A stretch of DNA of 64,000 nt from assembly GCA_036389485.1 (NCBI GenBank), contig DASVPR010000040.1, forward strand, positions 1 to 64,000, in the 5' to 3' direction. Position numbers and translations under genes: made by a program. Every line of letters starts with the position of its first letter. Within the stretch, counting starts at the first letter, position 1. Positions 33,069 to 41,727 of this stretch are shown here, one piece after another. The notes beneath the pieces were generated by a model. It had not been told where the DNA came from, did no database searches, and saw nothing but the letters and a program-made list of their open reading frames with translations. This stretch comes from CADCVT01 sp036389485 (GTDB lineage: Bacteria > Actinomycetota > Thermoleophilia > Solirubrobacterales > Solirubrobacteraceae).

Positions 33069-34967
33069 TCACTCGCCCCAGAGCCGGCGGCGCAGGCCGC
33101 TCGCGCGCGCGACCGGGCGGGCGATCGCCGCGCGCAGCGCGTCCTCCGTCCCGACGACCATCAGCTCGCGCTGCGCGCGCGTCACCGCGGTGTAGAGCAG
33201 CTCGCGCGTGAGGAGGCGGGAGGACGGATCCGGCAGCACGACGCCGGCCGTGTGGAACTGCGCGCCCTGGCTCTTGTGGATCGTCATCGCGTACGCGGTG
33301 TCGACCGCGCCGAGCCGCCCCGGCCGGATGAGCCTCGCCTTCCCCTTGTGCTCGAACGCCGCGGCGAGGTCGCCCTCCGCCGTCACGACGACCACGCCGG
33401 TCTCCCCGTTGAAGAGCCGCAGCGCGTAGTCGTTCTCGCCGACGAGCAGCGGCCGGCCGGGGTACCACGCGCCATCGGGGTCGGGCGCCGCGGCGTCCTC
33501 GGTCAGCCAGCTCTCGATGCGCTCCGTCCACGTCGAGACGCCGTACGGCCCGCGGCGGTGCGCGCACATCAGCCGGAAGCCGCGCAGCGCCTCGACGGCC
33601 TCCTCCGCCCGCCCGGCGCGCGCGGCCTCGCCGACTCGCCGCGCGGCGCCGACGGCCCGCTCGCGGATGGCGGCCAGCGCCGCGGGGTCCTCCGCCGGAT
33701 CGGCCTCGACCCAGTCGACCACGCCCGGCGCCGCGCGCAGCGCCGCGATCGCCCCTTCGCCGTCGCCGTCCTGCACCGCCTCGGCGACCGCGCGGATCTC
33801 CTTCCCGTGCCGGTAGACGTGGTCGAGCACGACGACCGAGTCCGCCAGCTTGGCGCCGTCCGGCGGCGCCTCGGGCATCGGCCCGACGACGTCGCCGAGC
33901 ACGACGCCCGCCTCGATCGACGCGAGCTGGCCGGGATCTCCGACGAGCACGAGACGGGCGGCCGGCCGCACGGCCTCGACGAGCCGCGCCATCCGCGTGA
34001 GCGGCACCATCGACGTCTCGTCGACGATCACGACGTCGTGCGGGAGCCGGTTGCCGCGGTGGTGCCGGAAGCGGCTGTGGCTGTCCGGCCGGCGGCCGAG
34101 GAGGCGGTGGAGCGTCTGGGCGCGGCCGACGTCGAGCTCGGGCGCGGTCCTCTGCAGCACGTCCGAGAGGCGCTCGGCGGCGGTGTTGGTCGGCGTCGCG
34201 AGCGCGACGACCGGCGGCGGCGCTCCCCGCGCGGCCGCCTGATCCGCGAGCAGCGCGACGATCCGCGCGATGGTGGTCGTCTTCCCGGTCCCCGGCCCTC
34301 CGGCGACCACGGCCAGGTGCCGCCGGACCCCGGTCGCCGCCGCCGCCCGCTGGCGCTCCTCGCGCGCGTCGCCCGTGAACAGCCGCGCCAGCCCTTCCGA
34401 GAGCAGCGCCTCGTCGACGTCGTCCGCCGGGCGAGCGAGCGCCAGCAGGTCCTCGGCGACGCGCCGCTCCTCGCGCCAGTAGCGGTCGAGGTACAGCGCG
34501 GTGCCGACGAGGCGAAGCGGGCGGGCGGAGTCGCGCTCGTCGCCGCGGCGAAGCCAAGGGGCCGGGCGGGCGGGGTCGCGGTCGTCGCCGCGGCGGAGCG
34601 GAGGGGCCGGGCGGGCAGGGGCGCCCGGGTCGCTCTCCTCGCCCACCGCGACGAGCGGGCTGCGGCGGAGGCGGTCGAGCCAGTCGTCGCCCGGCCACGG
34701 CAGCGCGGCGACGTCGACCTCCTCCTCCGCGTCGACGGCGGCCGTCGCGCGGATCTCGGCGAGGTCGACGCGCGTGTGGCCGAGCCGCGGGCCCCGCACC
34801 GCGAGCGCGACGGCCAGCCGGACCGCGTCGTCCTCCTCGCCGGCGAGCGCGGCGAGGCGCGCGGCGACGTGCACGTCCGCCGCGGAGAGGACGCCCGCCT
34901 CGTTGAACTCGCGCAGCACGCCGCCCGCGTGCAGCGCCCGGCGCGCGTCGAGCACGTCGAGCGTCAT
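33069..34967 (-). CDS. recD: Exodeoxyribonuclease V subunit alpha, RecD
   Basis: The protein is 632 residues from the ATG at 34967. It is the 5'-3' helicase of RecBCD, which processes double-strand DNA ends. Walker A GGPGTGKTTTIARIV is at 223-237; other motifs include VIVDETSMVP, LVLVGDPGQLASIEAG, AMTIHKSQGAQF and LLYTAVTRAQRELMV. The start overlaps the recB stop (ATGA). Residues about 112-152, between the N-terminal domain and the helicase core, carry a repeated ARPAPPLRRGDD-like insertion not expected in RecD. Length is otherwise typical. It is the third gene of the recC-recB-recD transcript. Confidence 0.95.
   Translation of the reverse strand: MTLDVLDARRALHAGGVLREFNEAGVLSAADVHVAARLAALAGEEDDAVRLAVALAVRGPRLGHTRVDLAEIRATAAVDAEEEVDVAALPWPGDDWLDRLRRSPLVAVGEESDPGAPARPAPPLRRGDDRDPARPAPWLRRGDERDSARPLRLVGTALYLDRYWREERRVAEDLLALARPADDVDEALLSEGLARLFTGDAREERQRAAAATGVRRHLAVVAGGPGTGKTTTIARIVALLADQAAARGAPPPVVALATPTNTAAERLSDVLQRTAPELDVGRAQTLHRLLGRRPDSHSRFRHHRGNRLPHDVVIVDETSMVPLTRMARLVEAVRPAARLVLVGDPGQLASIEAGVVLGDVVGPMPEAPPDGAKLADSVVVLDHVYRHGKEIRAVAEAVQDGDGEGAIAALRAAPGVVDWVEADPAEDPAALAAIRERAVGAARRVGEAARAGRAEEAVEALRGFRLMCAHRRGPYGVSTWTERIESWLTEDAAAPDPDGAWYPGRPLLVGENDYALRLFNGETGVVVVTAEGDLAAAFEHKGKARLIRPGRLGAVDTAYAMTIHKSQGAQFHTAGVVLPDPSSRLLTRELLYTAVTRAQRELMVVGTEDALRAAIARPVARASGLRRRLWGE
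34509..34640 (-). repeat. Degenerate in-frame tandem repeats of about 45 bp in recD
   Basis: On the plus strand the units share GGGGCCGGGCGGGC with a following TCGC and TCGTCGCCGCG. The encoded stretch at RecD residues 112-152 reads GAPARPAPPLRRGDDRD, then PARPAPWLRRGDERD, then SARPLRL. It lies in a linker, not in a helicase motif. The unit resembles, in composition and Arg-Pro pattern, the insertions in the kinase and acyl-CoA dehydrogenase genes. Confidence 0.75.
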
Positions 34968-37900
34968 GCCGCCGGGACTCCCGCGTCGAGCGCGTCGCTC
35001 AGCGCGACCACCAGCGAGGCCGGCGGGCGCCACGAGAAGACGCCGGCGCCGGTGTCCGCGCCGGTCATCCCGCGCAGGAAGAGGTAGAGGATCCCCGCGA
35101 GGTGGCGCTCGGGGTCGTAGTCCGCGAGCCGCCAGCGCAGGTAGCGGTGCAGCGCCACCGTGTAGAGCAGCCCCTGCAGTACGTAATGCGAGCGCTCCAT
35201 CGCGGCGGAGAGCGCGCTGGGGCGGTAGTGCCACGCGGTGAGCGGCTCGCCGGGCGCGCCGAGGTGGTTGGTCTTGTAGTCGATCACCGCGAAGCGCCCT
35301 TCCGGCGTGCGCAGGACGAGGTCGATGCTCCCGACCAGGTAGCCGCGCACGCTCTGCCGCAGCGCCGGGTCCTCGAGACGATCGGCGTACGAGGCGAGCG
35401 GGTCGCCGGCCGGCAGGTGCACCCGCAGCGCCGCGGCGACCGCGCTCAGCGTGATCTCGCCCGAGGCGCGCTCGCCGCCCGCGAGCGGCAGCTCGAACGC
35501 CAGCTCGTCGAGCCGGTCGGCCCGCGCGACGTCGCGCAGCCGCAGCCCGCCGAGCAGCGGCCCGAGCGGCGTGGCGAGGGCCGCCTGGAGCCCCGCCACG
35601 ACCGCCGCCGGATCGCCGACGTCGACGTGCCGGCGCGCCCGCGCCCGCGCGACCTCCGCCGCCAGACCCTCGGGGACGGTGAAGTCGGCCGCCTCGAGCA
35701 CGTCGTGCACGAAGGTCCCGACCCGCACGCCCGCCGGCAGGTCGGCCAGCGGCGACGGGACGCCCAGCAGCTCCGGATGGTCGTCGCCGGCGGGCGGCGC
35801 CGCGACCTCCGGCTCGTCGGCCACGACCTCGCCGTCCTGTTCCGGCTCGCTCCCGACCCGCGGGTCGTGCGCCGCGGCCGTCAGGTCGCTGTACGACGTC
35901 CGCCGCCAGCGCAGGTCGAGCGAGCGGTCGAAGGTGGCCGCCTCGAGCTCGTCGGCGTCGCGCGGCGGCCCCGGCCACGGCGCGGCGGTGCGCGCGCGAG
36001 CCCACTCGATCCCGACACGCCCCGGCTCCGCGGCGGCCGCGATCTCCTCGAACCGCGCGAACGCCCGCTCGTCGTCGGGCACGTACCCGCCGCTCTCGGC
36101 CACGCTCCCGTCCGGCGCCTGGAAGAACGCGAGGCGCCCGAGCGACGAGTACCGGCTCTTGTCCGTCCCCGCCCACCACACCACGGCGCGGTGGCGGGCC
36201 CGGGTCAGCGCGACGTAGAGCAGCCGCAGGTCCTCGCCGCGCTGCTCGCCGATGCTCCGCTCGCGGTGCCGGTGGTAGTCGCGCCCCTCCAGCCCGACGT
36301 CCACCTTCCTCACGTCGCCGGCGTGGAACACGATCGGCTGGCCGTTGCGCGACACCGGCGAGGGGTCCCAGGCGAACGGTAGGTAGACGATCGGGAACTC
36401 GAGCCCCTTGCTGCGGTGGATCGTCAGGATCTGCACGGCCGCCGCGTCGGACTCCAGCCGGCGGCTGCGCTCCTGCTCCATGCCCAGCTCGTCGGCCGCC
36501 GCGGCGATGCGGTGGCGCAGCCACGTCGTGAGCGCCGTGACCCCGAGCTGCTCCTCCATCGCCGCGGCGTGCAGCAGCTCGCCGATGTGGCGCAGGTCGG
36601 TCAGGCGGCGCTCGCCGTCGGGCGCCGCGAGCACGCGCTCGGGCAGCCGCTCGACCAGCGTGATCGTCTCGGCCAGCGCCGCGACGCCGCGCTGCCGCAG
36701 CACCCGCCCCCACCGATGCAGCCGCGCGTGCACCGCCTCCCACGCCGCGTCGCCGGCGGCCGCCGCGCGCTCCGCCGTCCAGCCGAGGAACGCGGTGAGC
36801 GCGAACGTCTTGGCGCGCGTGGCCGACGTCGGCCGCTCGACCGCCTCGAGCAGCCGCAGCCAGTCGCCGGCGGCGCGCGTCTCGAACACGCTGCCCGCGC
36901 CGTTCAGCACCGCGGGCACCCCCGCCGCCGCCAGCGCGTCGCGCACGAGCTCCGCGTCGACGTTGCGGCGCACGAGCACGGCGACGTCGCCCGGAGCGAC
37001 GGGCCGCTCCTCGACCCGCGCCCCGGACTCGAGCAGCTCCACGACGTCGGCCGCGAGGTCGCCGGCGACGCGCTCGCGGACGAGCTGGACCAGCGGGAAG
37101 CGCCGCCCGGGATCGACCTCCGCCCGCCGCACGACCCTGATCCGCAGCGGCGCGCCGCCGGGCGCGCCCGTGAGCCGCGCGCCGGCGTTCCGCGCGCGCA
37201 CGCGGCGGTAGACGATCCCCTCGTGCCCCAGCTGGGCGTCGCCGAACAGCGCGTCGTAGGCGTCGAGCAGCCCGCCGTCGCTGCGCCAGTTGACGTCCAG
37301 CGTGGCCTGCTCGGCGCCCGGCGAGCGGGCGGCGTCGAGGTAGGCGTGCACGTCCGCCCCGCGGAACGCGTAGATCGCCTGCTTCGGGTCGCCGATGAGC
37401 ACGAGCGTGGTCTCGCCGCCGCCGAACGCGCGGCGGACGATCGACCACTGGATCGGGTCGGTGTCCTGGAACTCGTCGACCAGCACGACGCGGAAGCGGG
37501 CGCGCAGTCCGGCCGCGATCTCCTCTCCCGCCTCGCCGGCGAGCGCGGCGTCCAGGCGGGTGAGCCGGTCGTCGTAGGTCATGAGGCCGAGCCGGCGCTT
37601 GCGCCGCTCGAGCTCGGCCCGGACGCGCTCCGCCAGGCGGCGCCGGAGGTCGGGCGCGGAGCCGCGCTCGGCGGTCGCGGGCTCCAGCGGAGCGCCCGGG
37701 TGGCGGACCGCCTCCTTCGCGATCGCCAGCGCCTGCGCGCGCGTGAACGGGACGTCCTCACGGCCGTGGAACGCCCGGACGTAGAGGTCGTCGACCACCT
37801 CCGCGACGAGGTCGGGCGTCTCGTCGACGTACGTCACGTCGGGGTCGAGGTCGCCGGCGGTGCCGAGCGCGCCGAGGACCTGCTTGCAGAACTCGTGGGT

Positions 37901-38290
37901 CGTGTCGATCGTCGCGGCGTCGAAGTCCGCGACGGCGGCCGCGAGCCGCTCGCGGCGCACCGCGAGCTCGGCCGGCGGCCCGTCGGTCAGGACCCGCAGG
38001 ACGCGGTCGTCGCCCGCCGGCGGCGGCGCGCCCGCCAGCGCGCGCTCGAGCGCGGCCTCGGCGGTGACCAGCCGCTCGCGGACGCGGTCGCGCAGCTCGG
38101 CGGTCGCGTAGCGGGTGAACGTGATCGCGAGCAGGTCGTTCAGGCGCAGGCCGCGCTCGGCGATGTAGCGCGCGGCCAGCCCGGCGATCGTGTAGGTCTT
38201 GCCGGTGCCGGCGCTGGCCTCGAGGACGGTCACGCCGCCCGGCAGCTCGCCGCAGAGGTCGAACGCGACCGGCTCGGCGACGGTCGTCAC
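34964..38290 (-). CDS. recB: Exodeoxyribonuclease V subunit beta, RecB
   Basis: The protein is 1108 residues from a GTG at 38290 that overlaps the recC stop. It is the 3'-5' helicase and nuclease subunit. Walker A is EASAGTGKTYTIAGLA at residues 25-40; LLAITFTRYATAELRDRVRE, VLVDEFQDTDPIQW, VLIGDPKQAIYAFRGAD, ILTIHRSKGLEFPIVYLP and LLYVALTRARHRAVVWW are UvrD-like helicase motifs. Near residue 1000 the nuclease core appears as SIDLVLRTPEGRFAVIDYKT, the metal-binding Asp and DYK of RecB nucleases. Complete and normally placed between recC and recD. Confidence 0.96.
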   Translation of the reverse strand: MTTVAEPVAFDLCGELPGGVTVLEASAGTGKTYTIAGLAARYIAERGLRLNDLLAITFTRYATAELRDRVRERLVTAEAALERALAGAPPPAGDDRVLRVLTDGPPAELAVRRERLAAAVADFDAATIDTTHEFCKQVLGALGTAGDLDPDVTYVDETPDLVAEVVDDLYVRAFHGREDVPFTRAQALAIAKEAVRHPGAPLEPATAERGSAPDLRRRLAERVRAELERRKRRLGLMTYDDRLTRLDAALAGEAGEEIAAGLRARFRVVLVDEFQDTDPIQWSIVRRAFGGGETTLVLIGDPKQAIYAFRGADVHAYLDAARSPGAEQATLDVNWRSDGGLLDAYDALFGDAQLGHEGIVYRRVRARNAGARLTGAPGGAPLRIRVVRRAEVDPGRRFPLVQLVRERVAGDLAADVVELLESGARVEERPVAPGDVAVLVRRNVDAELVRDALAAAGVPAVLNGAGSVFETRAAGDWLRLLEAVERPTSATRAKTFALTAFLGWTAERAAAAGDAAWEAVHARLHRWGRVLRQRGVAALAETITLVERLPERVLAAPDGERRLTDLRHIGELLHAAAMEEQLGVTALTTWLRHRIAAAADELGMEQERSRRLESDAAAVQILTIHRSKGLEFPIVYLPFAWDPSPVSRNGQPIVFHAGDVRKVDVGLEGRDYHRHRERSIGEQRGEDLRLLYVALTRARHRAVVWWAGTDKSRYSSLGRLAFFQAPDGSVAESGGYVPDDERAFARFEEIAAAAEPGRVGIEWARARTAAPWPGPPRDADELEAATFDRSLDLRWRRTSYSDLTAAAHDPRVGSEPEQDGEVVADEPEVAAPPAGDDHPELLGVPSPLADLPAGVRVGTFVHDVLEAADFTVPEGLAAEVARARARRHVDVGDPAAVVAGLQAALATPLGPLLGGLRLRDVARADRLDELAFELPLAGGERASGEITLSAVAAALRVHLPAGDPLASYADRLEDPALRQSVRGYLVGSIDLVLRTPEGRFAVIDYKTNHLGAPGEPLTAWHYRPSALSAAMERSHYVLQGLLYTVALHRYLRWRLADYDPERHLAGILYLFLRGMTGADTGAGVFSWRPPASLVVALSDALDAGVPAA

Positions 38291-41200
38291 CGGTCCTCGA
38301 CCTCCTCGACGTCGAGCAGGTGCGCCCACAGCCGCAGCGCGAGGCGCCCGAAGCGCGACGGCTCGGAGACATCCCAGCCGTGGCCGCGCTCGTCGTCGCG
38401 CGGCGGCTCGGCCCTCACCTCGTCGAACGAGCGCTGCCCGCCGAAGACGAGCTGATGCTCGGGCTCGGCGTTCTCGCGCGGGTTGTAGGGCGCGGACTCC
38501 CACGCCGAGCGAGCGGCGCGCAGCGCGTCGCGGCCGGTGCGCGCGGTCTCCGCGTAGACGGCGGACGTCTTGCAGAAGAGCGGCAGCGGCTCACGCATCC
38601 CGCGGTCGAAGAGGTCGAGGAGCTCGCCGAGCCGCGCCTGCGCGTACGCGCGGCGCGCCTGCGGATCCGGGCCGAGGACCGGGATGCGCGCGACGGTCAC
38701 GCCCTCGCCGCCGCCGCGGCGCCGGCCGATCGTCACCGCGCGCCACGGCCGCTCGGGATCGGCGGCGGTGAGCGCGAGCACCCGGACCCATGCCGCCAGC
38801 CGCTGCTTCGCGCCGACGCGCGAGAACGCGGCCGCCCGCAGCACCTCGCCGCGTACGCCGGCGACGGTGCCGCCCAGCACGCGACCGCCCGGCAGCTCCG
38901 CGCGGACCTCCTCGGCGCCGGCGTCGGTCCCCCCCAGCTCCTCGTGGGCGACCGCGACGATCCCGTCGACCGTCGGCCACACCTCGTCGATGACGGGCTT
39001 GCCGAGCACGCCCGGCGGCAGCAGCCCGCGAGCGATCTCCGCCTCGCACGCCGCGCGCGGCTCGCACCCGGCCAGCACCGCGTCGAGGATCCGGTCGCCG
39101 ACCTGCCACGTCTCCAGCCCCTCGAGCTGCACCGGCAGCCCGTCCTCGACCTCGGTCGAGAAGTCCTCGAGGCTGACGCCGAGCCGCAGCCGCAGGAACG
39201 CCTTGACCGGGTGCTGGACGAACCGGACGAGGTCCGCCAGCTCGACGAGCGGTGCGGGCTCGCCGGGCAGCGGCGCGGCGAGGAACGGGCGCGGATCGCC
39301 GCGCCCGGCCTCGATGGCCCGGGCACCCGCCAGCGCGACGCGGTCGAAGCGCCATGGGCCGTCCGCGCCGAGGCACCCGGCGACGAAGTTGCGCCGGTCG
39401 AAGGGCTGCAGCGGGTGGCGGACGAGCACGCGCTCGCGCGCCGGCGCGCCGTCCCGCAGGCGGACGGTGCGGTCGACGGCGTCGAGCAGCTCGCCGACCG
39501 GGACGGCGGGCGGGCGGACCGCGTTGGTCCGCTCGTCGTTGCCGGTGTAGGTGACGATCAGCCGCTCCCCGGCGGCCATGAGCGCGTCGAGGGTCAGCTG
39601 GCGGTCCTCCGCCCGCGGGTCGCGCTCGCCGACGTGCGGGTCGGCGAGCAGCAGGTCGTCGCCGTCGCGCACGCCCTTGCGGGGGAACACGGCGTCGTCG
39701 AGCCCGAGCAGGCAGACGACGCGGTGCGGCACCGACCGCATCGGCACGAGCGTGCACACGGTCAGGTGGCCGGTGCGGAAGTTCGCGCGCGTCGGCCGTC
39801 CCGCGAGGCGATCGGCCAGCAGCGAGCGGACCTCCGGCAGCGCGAGCGTCGCCGCCGACCCCTCGGCCTCCCCGGCGACGTCGTCGAGGATCCGCTGCAG
39901 CTCCGTGCGCTGCCAGGCGTCGCCCGGGCTCGTGTCGGCCAAGAGGCCGGTCGCCTCGGCGATCGTCGTCGTCCACTCGGCCACCGCGCGCGGCCGGGCG
40001 AGCTCGTCGAGCGCGGCGCCCAGGCGGTCGACCAGCTCGGCGAAGCGGCCCGCCAGCTCGATCACGCCGCTGTCGACGTCGTCCAGCGGGAGCACGTCGC
40101 CGAGCAGGCGCCGCTCGTCCTCGGTCATCGTGACCCCGACGAGGACGCGGTCGAGCCCGGCGCGCCACGTCCCGTTCTTCAGCGCCTCGAGCCCGAACGG
40201 CGCGCGGTGCTCCGCGTCGAGCCCCCAGCGGATGCCGCTCTGGGCGACCCAGTCCTCGATGCGTACGAGCGCGTCGTCGTCGAAGCCGAACCGCCGGCGG
40301 ACCGGCTCGCGGTTCGCGAGGTCGAGGACCTGCGAGGCGGTCAGGCGCTGCCCGGCGAGGTCGAGCAGCTGGGCGGTGACGCCGAGGAGCGGGTTGGTCT
40401 GGCGCAGCGAGCGGTCCGCGAGGCGGACGCGGAGGTCGGCCTTCACGTCCGGCGTCAAAGTCTCGTCGTCCTCGGCCGCGGCGGCCGCGCCGAACGTCGC
40501 GTGGACGAGCGGCGCGAACGCCTCGACGTCCGGGCACATGACGATGACGTCGCGGGGCTCGAGCGTCGGGTCGTCTTCGAGCAGGTGCAGGATCGCGTCG
40601 CGCAGGACCTCCACCTGCCGCGCCCGGCCGTGGCAGGCGTGGACCTGGACGCTGCGGTCGTGCGGCTCGAGCAGCGGCCGCTCGTCGGGGGCGCCGGGGA
40701 GCGGCTCGCCGGGCGGGCGGCGATCGGCGCGCACGTCGGCCTGGATGCGGGCCAGGAGCGTGTCCTCCGGATGCTCGACGGGGTGGTGGCGGTCGGCGAC
40801 GCGGGCGTCCGCGCCCGCCAGCACGAGCTGCATCTCGCGGGCGTCCTGGCCCCAGGAGGCGAGCAGGCGGTTCTCCGGGGCGCCGGCCGTGGGGTGGTCC
40901 ACGCGCCGGATCGCGGCCGGGGGCCCGTCGCCGGCCGCGATCCGGTCCCACAGCGCAGGGCTCGGGTGCAGGAGGAACAGGTGGACCTCGCGCTCGGCCG
41001 CGAGCGCGGCGAGGACGTCGCGGTAGCCGGCGGGAAGCCGGGTCAGGTTGAACAGCGCGACCCGGCGCGGGAGGTCGACGACCGCCGGCCGCTCGCGCAG
41101 CGTCGCGCACGCCGCTTCCACGCGCTCGGCCGGGCCGGGCTGCCCGATCGCCTCGCGCAGCTCGCGCCACAGCCGCGGCTGCCACGCGTCGCCCTCGCCG

Positions 41201-41682
41201 TCCGCCCATGCCCGGACCATCGCCGGGCGGTGGAGCGCGCAGCGGTCGAAGAGCTCGGCGAGGTGCCGCACGACCGCGAACCGCCGCCCCTTGCGCAGCG
41301 GGTCCTCGCCGGCGCCGAGGTGGGCGGCCAGCGTCGCGAGCCACGGCTCGTGCAGCCGCGCATCGACGACCTCCAGCAGGCTCCACACCGACCGCTCGGG
41401 CCGCCACGGGTCGCGCTCGGGGTCGACCCCCGCCGCGGCCGCCACGGCGTCGCCGACCAGCCGCCGCGGCGGCGGGAAGCCGACGTTCGCGCAGACGCCG
41501 TCCCCGCGCCCCTCGCTCGCGCCGAGCCGCGCCGACAGCCGCTGGCTGATCCACCGCTCCATGCCCCGCGTGGGGACCGACACGACCTCCGCCGCGAACG
41601 GGTCGGGCAGCGGGTCGGCGAGGAGCTCCCGCAGCGCCTCGACGAGCCCGTCCGCCCGTTCGGATCGGTGGATGTGCAGCAC
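38287..41682 (-). CDS. recC: Exodeoxyribonuclease V subunit gamma, RecC
   Basis: The protein is 1131 residues if it starts at the GTG at 41682, which gives VLHIHRSERADGLVEAL, the usual RecC N-terminus; a TTG at 41700 would add six residues. RecC is a helicase-derived subunit that scans for Chi and splits the strands. Conserved text includes VSVPTRGMERWISQRLS, VICMCPDVE-like IVMCPDVEAFAPLV, LLGLDDAVFPRKGVRDGDDL and the late nuclease-like region. Gene order recC-recB-recD with four-base overlaps is that of other actinobacteria such as mycobacteria. No strong promoter was seen upstream. Confidence 0.95.
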   Translation of the reverse strand: MLHIHRSERADGLVEALRELLADPLPDPFAAEVVSVPTRGMERWISQRLSARLGASEGRGDGVCANVGFPPPRRLVGDAVAAAAGVDPERDPWRPERSVWSLLEVVDARLHEPWLATLAAHLGAGEDPLRKGRRFAVVRHLAELFDRCALHRPAMVRAWADGEGDAWQPRLWRELREAIGQPGPAERVEAACATLRERPAVVDLPRRVALFNLTRLPAGYRDVLAALAAEREVHLFLLHPSPALWDRIAAGDGPPAAIRRVDHPTAGAPENRLLASWGQDAREMQLVLAGADARVADRHHPVEHPEDTLLARIQADVRADRRPPGEPLPGAPDERPLLEPHDRSVQVHACHGRARQVEVLRDAILHLLEDDPTLEPRDVIVMCPDVEAFAPLVHATFGAAAAAEDDETLTPDVKADLRVRLADRSLRQTNPLLGVTAQLLDLAGQRLTASQVLDLANREPVRRRFGFDDDALVRIEDWVAQSGIRWGLDAEHRAPFGLEALKNGTWRAGLDRVLVGVTMTEDERRLLGDVLPLDDVDSGVIELAGRFAELVDRLGAALDELARPRAVAEWTTTIAEATGLLADTSPGDAWQRTELQRILDDVAGEAEGSAATLALPEVRSLLADRLAGRPTRANFRTGHLTVCTLVPMRSVPHRVVCLLGLDDAVFPRKGVRDGDDLLLADPHVGERDPRAEDRQLTLDALMAAGERLIVTYTGNDERTNAVRPPAVPVGELLDAVDRTVRLRDGAPARERVLVRHPLQPFDRRNFVAGCLGADGPWRFDRVALAGARAIEAGRGDPRPFLAAPLPGEPAPLVELADLVRFVQHPVKAFLRLRLGVSLEDFSTEVEDGLPVQLEGLETWQVGDRILDAVLAGCEPRAACEAEIARGLLPPGVLGKPVIDEVWPTVDGIVAVAHEELGGTDAGAEEVRAELPGGRVLGGTVAGVRGEVLRAAAFSRVGAKQRLAAWVRVLALTAADPERPWRAVTIGRRRGGGEGVTVARIPVLGPDPQARRAYAQARLGELLDLFDRGMREPLPLFCKTSAVYAETARTGRDALRAARSAWESAPYNPRENAEPEHQLVFGGQRSFDEVRAEPPRDDERGHGWDVSEPSRFGRLALRLWAHLLDVEEVEDR

Positions 41683-41727
41683 CGCGCCGCAGTGTCGCAA
41701 GCGGCGCGGCGCTGCCTGCCGCCGCGG

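Noticed and set aside
32977..34698. A second minus-strand frame within recD
   Set aside because: It is an out-of-frame translation of recD rich in Arg/Gly/Ala; the recD frame has all helicase motifs.
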